A DNA stretch of 64,000 nt, taken from Paracoccus litorisediminis. Lineage in GTDB: Bacteria > Pseudomonadota > Alphaproteobacteria > Rhodobacterales > Rhodobacteraceae. The position numbers and the translations under genes were made by a program. A model generated the notes under the pieces. That model saw nothing but the letters and a program-made list of their open reading frames with translations. It ran no database searches and had not been told where the DNA came from. The stretch lies in the NCBI RefSeq assembly GCF_009711205.1, contig NZ_WMIG01000002.1, positions 1-64,000 of the forward strand. Direction: 5' to 3'. Below, piece after piece: positions 1 through 7,318 of this stretch; position 1 is the stretch's first letter, and each line of letters begins with the position of its first letter.

Positions 1-57
1 CGGTGCCGACAGGCTAGGAAACGTGGTCATGCCACAAGGGTCAGACGTCGCGCACTA

Positions 58-93
58 CCCCGTCACTGACCCGGGCCGGGGCCGGTGACGGGG
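58..93. repeat. Inverted repeat (9-bp arms)
   Basis: Arms CCCCGTCAC (58-66) and GTGACGGGG (85-93) are perfectly complementary around a GC-rich loop. No U-tract follows. It lies upstream of the Hint gene and could be the end of a transcript entering from the left, or an operator. The rest of 1-214 holds no gene that I can see. Confidence 0.4.
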
Positions 94-214
94 CCAGTTT
101 AGCAGAGCGCAGATACAGAAGGGTCAGTCAGACCCACTGCCCTTATGGGCAATTTGTGCATTTCCTCTTTAGCGGGATGCGCCAGCGATCTAAACTTCCT
201 TTCAGGAGGAAGCC

Positions 215-1123
215 ATGGCGATCGTCGAAATCACGCTATATGCGACCGAGGTGCAGGACGGCGTTGCGCAGTCCGACTCGACCCTCGTGACCCTGTCCAT
301 CGATGATGCGAATAATGACGGCGTCATCGATCGCGACGAATGGGCGGCCTATACCGGCAGCCCCAATGGCCAGATCGCGGGTGAAACCACGCCGCCCGCG
401 CTATGGGCCGCGCATGGAACCGGCAGCGAGGTCAATGGCACGCTGTATACCCCCCACCCGTACGAGGAAGGCGACGACCTGACCGATTTGCTGGATGGGC
501 TCAGCAAGTCGGATTATGGGCCGTCGATCGACGATCTGGACATCTGCTTTCTGGCCGGAACGCTGATCGCGACGCCGACCGGCGAACGTCCCGTCGAAAC
601 GCTACGCGCGGGCGATCTGGTGCTGACGCGCGACCACGGCCCGCAAATTCTGGTCTGGACCAGCTCCAGCCAAGTCAGCCGGGACATGCTGGACATCTCG
701 CCCGACCGCCGCCCGATCCGGATCGAGGCAGGGGCGCTGGGGGATGGCCTGCCGCATCGCGCGGTCGAGGTCTCGGCCCAGCACCGGGTGCTGGTCTGCG
801 TGAATGGACAGGAATACCTGATTTCCGCCCGGCACCTGATGAAGGCGGGCGTGCCGGGCATCGCCGCAAGACAGGATGATGCCCCCTTCACGCTGGTGCA
901 TATCGCCTGCGAAGATCACCAGATCGTGCTGGCCGAAGGCGCGGCGATGGAGACGTTCTTTACCGGCCCGATGGCGCTACGCGCGCTTGGCCTGCCGCAG
1001 CGGCTCAGCCTGACTCTGGCCTTTCCCGAACTGGCGCAGGGTCAGAATCCGATGACGCCTGCCCGGCCGTTCATCCGGCATCGAGACTATGCGCGCCTGC
1101 TGGGAAAACCGGCGCAGACCTGA
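215..1123 (+). CDS. Hint_2-type domain protein with N-terminal EF-hand loop
   Basis: A 302-residue protein. From Cys111 (CFLAGTLIATPTGER) to about residue 250 it matches the Hint/hedgehog-intein fold found in many Rhodobacterales secreted proteins (Hint_2 type). Visible blocks are the start Cys, GDLVLTRDHGPQ and the SAQHRVLV histidine block. Residues 31-42 (DANNDGVIDRDE) form a full EF-hand/dockerin-like calcium loop with ligands D31, N33, D35, D39 and E42. No signal peptide or membrane segment is seen. The start is set by a strong AGGAGG six bases before the ATG. Hint domains catalyse self-cleavage or ester formation in inteins and hedgehog proteins; whether this one is active is unknown. 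Secretion by a type I system would fit a calcium-binding leaderless protein, but that is inference. Confidence 0.85.
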   Translation: MAIVEITLYATEVQDGVAQSDSTLVTLSIDDANNDGVIDRDEWAAYTGSPNGQIAGETTPPALWAAHGTGSEVNGTLYTPHPYEEGDDLTDLLDGLSKSDYGPSIDDLDICFLAGTLIATPTGERPVETLRAGDLVLTRDHGPQILVWTSSSQVSRDMLDISPDRRPIRIEAGALGDGLPHRAVEVSAQHRVLVCVNGQEYLISARHLMKAGVPGIAARQDDAPFTLVHIACEDHQIVLAEGAAMETFFTGPMALRALGLPQRLSLTLAFPELAQGQNPMTPARPFIRHRDYARLLGKPAQT

Positions 1124-1127
1124 GCTT

Positions 1128-2237
1128 TCAGGCCCGACCCCAGTCCGCATCGCGCATTTCACGCAGGCGGCTGGCGGTGCGTTCGAATTCGAACGCGCCT
1201 TCGCCCTCGGCGTAAAGCCGTTCGGGATCGTCGGCGGCGCTGGCGATCAGGCGCACGCGTGCCTCATACAAGGCGTCGATCAGGGTGACGAAGCGCTTGG
1301 CCTCATTGTAGTTCGACTGGCTCAGACGCGGGATGCCGTCGATGAACAGCAGATCCAGCGCCTCGGCCACAGCCAGATAATCCGCCGGGCCAAGGGGCTT
1401 GGCGCACAGATCCCAGAAGCTTGCGCGCGCGATGCGTCCGACATGGCGGGGCAGCTCGACCTTGCGGCCCTTGACCTCAAGGATCAGCGGGCTGGCGGGC
1501 GCGCCGCTGGTTTCCTCGCGCCAGATCGCGTCCAGATGGCCATGCGCGATGCTGTCGGCGGGTGAAAACCAGACCTGCCCGCCCTCATCCCGGTTCTGGC
1601 GGTGATCGGTGGCACTGACCAGTTCGATCACCTCCATCCGCTCGCGCAGCAGCCCGATGAAGGGCAGGAAAAGCTGGCGGTTCAGCCCGTTCTTGTACAG
1701 ATCCTCGGGGACGCGGTTCGAGGTGGTGACGACGGTCACGCCCTCTTCCATCAGGATCTGGAACAGGCGACCCACGATCATCGCATCGGCAATGTCGGTG
1801 ATCTGCATTTCGTCAAAGCACAGTAAGCGAACCTTCTGCGCGATGTCCTTGGCGACCGGGCGAACGGCGTCCTGCTGGCCGGTCTTGCGCACGGCCTCCA
1901 GCGCGGTCTGCACCTCTTGCATGAATTCGTGGAAATGGACGCGACGCTTGGCCGACAAGGGCGCGGCATCCATGACCAGATCCATCAGCATGGATTTGCC
2001 ACGCCCGACCCCGCCCCACAGATAGACGCCCTTTAGCGCCGGTGCGGCGGCGGCAGGCTGACCACCCCCGATCAGCTTCGACAGCCAACCGGACTTTTGC
2101 GGCGGCTGCGGCGCGGGTGCTGCGCCCAGTTCGCGGACCAGCCGGTCAAGCGCAGGCAGAACACCGCGCTGCGCGGCATCAGGAGCAAGCAGGCCGTCGC
2201 GGACGCGGGCCTCATACAGTTCGGATACGGTCGCCAT
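1128..2237 (-). CDS. zapE: Cell division protein ZapE (AFG1-like ATPase)
   Basis: A 369-residue AFG1/ZapE family P-loop ATPase. Walker A is GGVGRGKSM (about residues 75-83) and Walker B is LLCFDEMQITD (about 138-148). The family-typical HFHEFM and TTSNRVPEDLY segments are present. In gammaproteobacteria ZapE is a Z-ring-associated ATPase that destabilises FtsZ polymers; AFG1 relatives act in membrane-protein quality control. Length and motifs fit a full protein. It is convergent with the Hint gene, with only 4 bases between the stops. Confidence 0.93.
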   Translation of the reverse strand: MATVSELYEARVRDGLLAPDAAQRGVLPALDRLVRELGAAPAPQPPQKSGWLSKLIGGGQPAAAAPALKGVYLWGGVGRGKSMLMDLVMDAAPLSAKRRVHFHEFMQEVQTALEAVRKTGQQDAVRPVAKDIAQKVRLLCFDEMQITDIADAMIVGRLFQILMEEGVTVVTTSNRVPEDLYKNGLNRQLFLPFIGLLRERMEVIELVSATDHRQNRDEGGQVWFSPADSIAHGHLDAIWREETSGAPASPLILEVKGRKVELPRHVGRIARASFWDLCAKPLGPADYLAVAEALDLLFIDGIPRLSQSNYNEAKRFVTLIDALYEARVRLIASAADDPERLYAEGEGAFEFERTASRLREMRDADWGRA

Positions 2238-2260
2238 CCCGGTCCCTTGTCAAAATTCGC

Positions 2261-2282
2261 CCCGGCCTGCAAGGGCCGGGGT
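2261..2282 (-). terminator. Probable terminator of the MFS gene
   Basis: Perfect 8-bp stem CCCCGGCC (2261-2268) / GGCCGGGG (2275-2282) with a 6-base loop, between the MFS stop and the zapE start. Read on the minus strand it is followed by a T-containing stretch (CGAATTTT). Confidence 0.6.
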
Positions 2283-2302
2283 CCTGTGAATGTCGGACCG
2301 GA

Positions 2303-3616
2303 TCAGCCGATCGCCTGATCGCGGGTCTCGGCGCGAATGAACAGGGTCGCGATGGCAGCCAGCAGCAGCAGCGCCGAAAACACCCCGATGGCAACGCCGA
2401 AACCCTGCGCCACCACCAGCCCCAGGGCCGAGGGCGCCAGCAGGCCGCCCACCCGCGCCACCGCGCTGGCCGTGCCCATGCCGGTGGCCCGCAGGCCGGT
2501 CGGGTAAAGCTCGGGGGTAAAGGCGTAAAGCGCGCCCCAAGTGCCCAGCAGCGCAAAGCTCATCAGCAGCAGCGCCAATGCGCTGGTCAGCGGGGTTGCG
2601 GCCAAGGTGAACAGGAAACAGCCCCCGGCGCTGAGGATCAGGAAGATCTGCAGCGTCCGTTTGCGACCCCAAGCCTCGACCCCATGGGCGGCCAGCGCGT
2701 AGCCGGGGATCTGCGCCAAGGCCAGCAGGACAAGGAAGCCATAGCTTTTGACAAAGCCCGCACCGCCCGAGACCAGTTGCGAGGGCAGCCAGACAAAGAC
2801 GCCATAATAGGACAGCGACACCAGAAACCACGTGGCAAAGACCGCGATGCTGCGGCGCTTCAATTCGGGGCCAAAGATGCCCTGCCCGACCTCGGGCGCG
2901 TCTGGTGCGGTCAGGCGGACCTGAGGATCAAGCGCGGGGCCGCCATTGCCGGTCAACACGCGGTTCACCACGGCGCGGGCGCGCTCTTCCTTGCCTTGGC
3001 GCAGCAGGAACATTGGCGACTCGGGCACCCATAGCCGCAGGAACACACCGATCACCGCAGGCAGGGCCGCCGCGCCAAAGATCCAGCGCCATGCCTCGGC
3101 CGCGCCGGCCAGATGCGCGATCCATGCGGTCAGCGCGACGGCGATGGTGCCGATGGCCCAGAAGCCTTCAAGCCAGACCAGCCAGCGACCACGGTTTTTG
3201 GGCGGCAGGAACTCGGCCATCAGCGCATAGTCGACGGGAAGCGTTCCGCCCACCGCCATCCCGGTCAGGAAACGCAGGGCCAGCAGCATGGTAAAATCCT
3301 GCGCAAAGGCCGAGGCCATGCCAAAGCCCGCATCGCACAGCACCGTCAGCAGCAGGACATTGCGCCGCCCGATCCGGTCGGCAATGCGGCCAAACAGCGT
3401 CGCCCCCGCGAACATGCCCAGAAAGAACAGCGTCCCGGTCTGCAGCGCCTGCGGGACCGTCAATCCGAAGCTGGCCGCGATCGAGGCGGCGGTGAAGCCG
3501 ATCGCCAGCACCTGCATCGCGTCAGCAGCCCAGACCAGCCCAAAGATTCCCAGCAGCCGGCGCTGGAATCGCCCCGCCCCGCCCTGTGCCAGGGCCTGAT
3601 CGACGGTCATCTGCAT
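2303..3616 (-). CDS. MFS transporter (sugar/organic-acid porter type)
   Basis: About 437 residues with some 12 hydrophobic segments. The major facilitator signature GRIADRIGRRN sits in the loop after helix 2, and GTLPVDYALMAEFLPPKNRGRW in shortened form (LMAEFLPPKNRGRW) between helices 4 and 5 resembles the sugar-porter and aromatic-acid/SV2-like families. It should be an inner-membrane secondary transporter; the substrate cannot be read from sequence. The ATG at 3616 is preferred because GGGGAA lies just upstream; an in-frame TTG at 3628 would add four residues. Confidence 0.85.
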   Translation of the reverse strand: MQMTVDQALAQGGAGRFQRRLLGIFGLVWAADAMQVLAIGFTAASIAASFGLTVPQALQTGTLFFLGMFAGATLFGRIADRIGRRNVLLLTVLCDAGFGMASAFAQDFTMLLALRFLTGMAVGGTLPVDYALMAEFLPPKNRGRWLVWLEGFWAIGTIAVALTAWIAHLAGAAEAWRWIFGAAALPAVIGVFLRLWVPESPMFLLRQGKEERARAVVNRVLTGNGGPALDPQVRLTAPDAPEVGQGIFGPELKRRSIAVFATWFLVSLSYYGVFVWLPSQLVSGGAGFVKSYGFLVLLALAQIPGYALAAHGVEAWGRKRTLQIFLILSAGGCFLFTLAATPLTSALALLLMSFALLGTWGALYAFTPELYPTGLRATGMGTASAVARVGGLLAPSALGLVVAQGFGVAIGVFSALLLLAAIATLFIRAETRDQAIG

Positions 3617-3746
3617 GCTGTTCCCCAATTCCGACTCGGAAAATTTGGCGACATATGTTCACAACTTCGCGGGCAATTCCACTGTAGGCGGGTCGCGGAT
3701 GGCTGCAACGCTTGCCTTTGACCGGTCAAATGGGCGAAATCCCAGC

Positions 3747-4106
3747 ATGACCGGGACACCGCATCTGCAGGACGACCACAGGGCACATCCGCTTCGGGTG
3801 TGGCTGGCGGCGCTTGCCGTGCTGGTGCTGGCCTTGCTGCCCGGTCCGCATGCGCCGCAGCACAGCCCCGATCTGAGCCACCTTATCGCGTCCGAACCGG
3901 CGCTGACGGGCCATCAGGGGCGCGAGCTGGTCTCGCGGCAGGACGCGGCGCAGTTCCGTCCGCTGCCGCCCGCCGCGCTGCCGCCCGGCGCATTGCCGCT
4001 ACCGCCCCGGTCGCCGCAGATCCTGCTGCTGGCCGGGACAACGCTGGCGCTGCCGCAATCGCGCAGTCCGCCCACGGCGCGGGCCCGCGCGCCTCCTCTG
4101 ACCTGA
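3747..4106 (+). CDS. Small Pro-rich hypothetical membrane protein
   Basis: A 119-residue ORF from the ATG at 3747. One hydrophobic segment ([16 protein letters not shown], about residues 18-33) is followed by a Pro/Leu/Arg-rich tail of low complexity. No family is recognised. A single N-terminal membrane segment with a periplasmic tail is likely. There is no convincing ribosome-binding site. GC-rich composition can sustain chance ORFs, so it is only moderately supported; being co-oriented with another small Pro-rich membrane protein is weak support. Confidence 0.4.
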   Translation: MTGTPHLQDDHRAHPLRVWLAALAVLVLALLPGPHAPQHSPDLSHLIASEPALTGHQGRELVSRQDAAQFRPLPPAALPPGALPLPPRSPQILLLAGTTLALPQSRSPPTARARAPPLT

Positions 4107-4126
4107 CGACCGCAATCCTTTTGCCT

Positions 4127-4144
4127 GCGTTCCACGTGGAATGC
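4127..4144. promoter_or_regulatory. parS-like palindrome (candidate ParB site)
   Basis: GCGTTCCACGTGGAATGC is an 18-base palindrome with one mismatched pair around a perfect 12-base core, TTCCACGTGGAA. It matches the consensus ParB site TGTTNCACGTGNAACA at 13 of the 14 specified or tolerated inner positions. It lies between two small genes. No parA or parB is in the window. It may be a degenerate parS or an operator for another CACGTG-binding protein. Confidence 0.4.
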
Positions 4145-4178
4145 GGGCCTGACCCTTGCGTTCAATCAGGACATCTCC

Positions 4179-4397
4179 ATGAACATCCAAAGCAACCTGC
4201 CGGACGAGAGCCGGACGACCCCGCCTGCCCACCAACCCCATGTCGTGGCCCCGCCGCCGCCCCGGCCCGATGATGACGGCCCCAACCCGATGGGCCAGAC
4301 CACACAGCACCGCTCGCGCGGATCGGTCGCGCTTCATTGGCTGCTGATGCTGGGCGGCTTCGCAGCACTTGGGCTGCTGGGACAGCTGATCGGCTGA
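4179..4397 (+). CDS. Small C-tail-anchored hypothetical protein
   Basis: A 72-residue protein with a polar, Pro-rich N-terminus (about 48 residues) and a C-terminal hydrophobic helix (ALHWLLMLGGFAALGLLGQLIG, about residues 51-72), which suggests a tail-anchored inner-membrane protein. A weak ribosome-binding site (CAGGAC) lies upstream of the ATG. No family is recognised. It follows the parS-like palindrome directly. Confidence 0.5.
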   Translation: MNIQSNLPDESRTTPPAHQPHVVAPPPPRPDDDGPNPMGQTTQHRSRGSVALHWLLMLGGFAALGLLGQLIG

Positions 4398-4436
4398 AAT
4401 CGCAAGGGCGGTCCCGACCGGGGCCGCCCATTCCGT

Positions 4437-5270
4437 CTAGTAGCTGATCGCCGCCTGTTCGCGCAGCTCGGCGACCGAGGGGCGGCCAAAGCCAAAGAAT
4501 TCCAGATAGGCCGGGATCTGTTCGAACAGCATATCGGTCCCGACCTGATAGCGGCAGCCCCTTGCGGCCGCAGCGGCAAGAAAGGGCGTCATCTCGGATT
4601 TCATCACCACCTCGCCCACAAAGGTCGAGGGATCGATGCGTTCCACATCCATCGGCAACGGATCATCGGGATTCATTCCCAGCGGAGAGGCGTTGACCAC
4701 CAGCGCGAAACCGGCGGGGTCATTCGAGCCGGTCACCACCGCCAGCGCCGGATAGGCAGCCTTCAGGCGGTCTGCCAAACCCTCGGCCATGGCGGCATTG
4801 GGATCGAACAATGCGAGCCGCGCCACCCCGGCCTTGGCCAATGATGCCGCGATGGCCGAGCCGACACCGCCACAGCCCACGACCAGCGCCGCGCGATCGG
4901 CCAGCTTTTGCCCCTTGCCCAGCACTCCGGCGACGAAACCTTCGCCGTCGAACATGTCGGCCTCAAGCAGCCCGTCCGCGCCCAGCCGCAACGCATTCGC
5001 CGCCCCCGCAATCCGCGCGGTGACCGAGACCCGGTCAGCCAGCGCCACCGTCGCCACCTTATGCGGCATGGTGACCAGCGCGCCGTGGATATTGGACAGC
5101 CGGAACAGCAGCGGCAGGAAGACGGCGTAATCCTCGGCCTTGCAGCCCATCGGCACGACCACGGCATCGATGCCACGATGGGCGAACCATGGATTGTAGA
5201 TCATCGGCGCCTTGAAGGTGCTTGTCGGGTAGCCAAGATGGGCGATCAGTTTCGTCGTTCCGCGGATCAT
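4437..5270 (-). CDS. Shikimate dehydrogenase-like oxidoreductase
   Basis: A 277-residue AroE-family protein. The catalytic Lys is in MPHK (K71). DMFDG (105-109) stands where AroE normally has DNTDG, retaining the Asp of the catalytic pair. The Rossmann glycine motif is VVGCGGVGSAI (about 129-139). AroE interconverts 3-dehydroshikimate and shikimate with NADP(H). The usual N-terminal substrate SxS (SLSP) is replaced by YPTSTFKAP, so it may be a quinate/shikimate dehydrogenase-like paralogue rather than the pathway enzyme. It is monocistronic, upstream of the tRNA-Thr/terminator region. Confidence 0.75.
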   Translation of the reverse strand: MIRGTTKLIAHLGYPTSTFKAPMIYNPWFAHRGIDAVVVPMGCKAEDYAVFLPLLFRLSNIHGALVTMPHKVATVALADRVSVTARIAGAANALRLGADGLLEADMFDGEGFVAGVLGKGQKLADRAALVVGCGGVGSAIAASLAKAGVARLALFDPNAAMAEGLADRLKAAYPALAVVTGSNDPAGFALVVNASPLGMNPDDPLPMDVERIDPSTFVGEVVMKSEMTPFLAAAAARGCRYQVGTDMLFEQIPAYLEFFGFGRPSVAELREQAAISY

Positions 5271-5391
5271 GCCTTGCCTCGAACAGCCGGAACCATGCCG
5301 GCGAAGTCATCTGAAATTATGCAGAATGTCATACACTATTCAATGGCGACGTGATGCGTCGCTGATCCCTACTGATCGCGGGAACAAAACG

Positions 5392-5431
5392 AAAAAGCCC
5401 CGCGACGGGTGCGACCGTCGCGGGGCTTTTT
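5392..5431. terminator. Strong bidirectional intrinsic terminator
   Basis: Perfect 17-bp stem (5392-5408 / 5415-5431) with a 6-base loop. The stem starts with AAAAAGCCCC and ends with GGGGCTTTTT, so each strand has a T-tract. It ends the tRNA-Thr transcript on the minus strand. Confidence 0.92.
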
Positions 5432-5439
5432 CAGAAAAG

Positions 5440-5515
5440 TGGTGCCGGTGAAGGGACTCGAACCCCCGACCCCATCATTACGAATGACGTGCTCTACCAG
5501 CTGAGCTACACCGGC
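5440..5515 (-). tRNA. tRNA-Thr (anticodon CGT)
   Basis: 76 bases including an encoded CCA. Acceptor stem GCCGGTG/CACCGGC, D-arm GCTC...GAGC, anticodon stem CGTCA/TGATG with loop TTCGTAA (anticodon CGT, reading ACG), and T-loop TTCGAGT. It lies between the hemY-like gene and a strong terminator, co-oriented with hemY. Confidence 0.95.
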
Positions 5516-5569
5516 ACTTTCCTTGTGCCGCGCCGGATAGCAGGTTCCGGCGCGGGCGAAAAGGGGGTG

Positions 5570-7306
5570 TCAGTATTTTTTCCCCATGACACGCGGATCA
5601 TCTTCGGGCGGCTCGACATCGGGGCGCACCGGAAGGATGTCGGCATCCCCGGCAATGCGGGATTTGACCGGGGCCTCGGGGACCGGGGCGGCCTGAACGA
5701 CCACCGGGCGCGGCGGCGCGGGCGGGGCCTCTGGTTCCGGATCGGTCACGGTCATCGCGGGCTCGGCCTCGGCAGGACGGGGCGGACGACGGTAATCCGA
5801 TTCGCGCGGAACCATGCCGGGCGCGACATCCGGGATCTCATCCGCGATGACATCGGCAACCGGGCTTTTGGTCTCGGGGACCGGGGCGGTAGCAGGAGCA
5901 ACCTCCTTGGCTGCCGTCGGCAGCGGACCCACCAGCAGGGGCAGCATCTCGACCCCGTTCGGCACGATCCCGGCGCTGGCCGCGGCCCTTTCCGGCTCGC
6001 GCCAGGTCAAGGTGTCGAAACCACCGCAGCTGTCGCAGACCGGAGCCCAGTCGCCCATCACGTTATGGCACTTGTCGCAGACCCATTGCGGGCCACGGCT
6101 GGCGACCAACGCGCGAGCAAGGATGCCCCGCACCACGGCGTCATCCGAGCCTTCGCCACGTTCGATCGCCGCCTGAATCGACAGAGACCGCACGGTCGGA
6201 TGCTTCTGCGCCAGATCACCCAGCGCGCGGCGGGCACCGGGGAAATCCTCGGCGGCCAGCAGCAATTCGGCGCGCAGCAGCTTGGTTTCCTCGTGATCGG
6301 GGTTCTGCTTCATCAGATCCTCGAAGCGACGCAGCCGCGCGGCGGGCGTCTCATCGGGCACGATCTCGGCGAAGGTCGCGGCGATCGAAGGGTGCGGGCG
6401 CACGTTCCAAGTCTTTTGCAGGACGCGGGCGGCGTTCTTGCGGTCGTTTTGCGCGATATAGCTGCGCGCCGCCAGAACCGAGGCCGGGATCAGGTCCGGG
6501 CTGGCCTTGTTGGCGGAAATCGCGGCCTCGCGGGCGCTGATCGAATTGCCCTCGGCCAGTACCTCGCTGGCCTCTTTCAGCGCCAACACCGCATCGCGAC
6601 GGATATGCACATCCTTGGGCAGCGCGCCTTGCTTGCGCTTGTCCTTCAGCACGGCGCGCGCACCCTTCCAGTCGCCCTCGCGGGTCTGGAGTTGCAGCAG
6701 CGTGTCCTGAACTTCGGCATGCTTGGGCTTCAGCGCATAGGCCTTTTCAGCCAGCTTCAGCGCGGTGGCGGTGTCGCCCTGATCCAGCTTCTGGCGCATC
6801 AGACCGCGGATGCCCACGAAGCGGGTGCGGTCGTCATCAAGCAGACGGCGATAGACCTCGGCAGCCTTGCGGTTGTCGCCCGCGACCTCGGCAGCCTGCG
6901 CGGCCAGAAGGTCGGTCAGATGCGGCTTGCCCAGGAATTTCGCGGCTTTGGCGGCCTTGTCCTGCGCCAGACGCCCCTCGCCCGAGGCGACGGCCAGCAT
7001 GCCTTCGGACAGCGCGTCAAAGCCCTTACGCTCGCGCGAGCGGGCGAAATAGCGGTTCACTGCGGTCTCATCGCCCATCAGGAAGCGGATGAAGGCCAGC
7101 GTGATGCCGACCAGCTTGACCAGCAGCCAGCCGGTCAGGAACAGCACGACCAGCCCGACCAGCGCCTGAACCGGACCCAGCGTGTATTCGACCCCGTCAT
7201 AGACCATGCGCAGGCCATGACCATGTTCGGCCAGTTGCACCGCGCCCAGCGTGACCGCCAGAATGATTGCGAAGAAAATCAGGATCTTCAAAGCAGAAAG
7301 CAGCAT
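5570..7306 (-). CDS. hemY: HemY-like TPR membrane protein with C-terminal zinc ribbon
   Basis: A 578-residue protein. An N-terminal membrane segment (LKILIFFAIILAVTLGAVQL) and a second one (VGLVVLFLTGWLLVKLVGITL, about 48-68) match the HemY N-terminal domain. TPR-type helical repeats follow (about 110-390). At about 408-430 are two CxxC knuckles, CDKCHNVMGDWAPVCDSC, a rubredoxin-like zinc ribbon. The C-terminus is Pro-rich and disordered. This HemY is the TPR protein linked to haem synthesis, not protoporphyrinogen oxidase; its role is poorly defined. It is the last gene of hemD-mitofilin-hemY, 12 bases after mitofilin. Confidence 0.85.
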   Translation of the reverse strand: MLLSALKILIFFAIILAVTLGAVQLAEHGHGLRMVYDGVEYTLGPVQALVGLVVLFLTGWLLVKLVGITLAFIRFLMGDETAVNRYFARSRERKGFDALSEGMLAVASGEGRLAQDKAAKAAKFLGKPHLTDLLAAQAAEVAGDNRKAAEVYRRLLDDDRTRFVGIRGLMRQKLDQGDTATALKLAEKAYALKPKHAEVQDTLLQLQTREGDWKGARAVLKDKRKQGALPKDVHIRRDAVLALKEASEVLAEGNSISAREAAISANKASPDLIPASVLAARSYIAQNDRKNAARVLQKTWNVRPHPSIAATFAEIVPDETPAARLRRFEDLMKQNPDHEETKLLRAELLLAAEDFPGARRALGDLAQKHPTVRSLSIQAAIERGEGSDDAVVRGILARALVASRGPQWVCDKCHNVMGDWAPVCDSCGGFDTLTWREPERAAASAGIVPNGVEMLPLLVGPLPTAAKEVAPATAPVPETKSPVADVIADEIPDVAPGMVPRESDYRRPPRPAEAEPAMTVTDPEPEAPPAPPRPVVVQAAPVPEAPVKSRIAGDADILPVRPDVEPPEDDPRVMGKKY

Positions 7307-7318
7307 ATCGAGAACCCC

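Noticed and set aside
5440..5515. Genomic-island attachment site at tRNA-Thr
   Set aside because: No direct repeat of the tRNA 3' end, integrase or mobile gene nearby.
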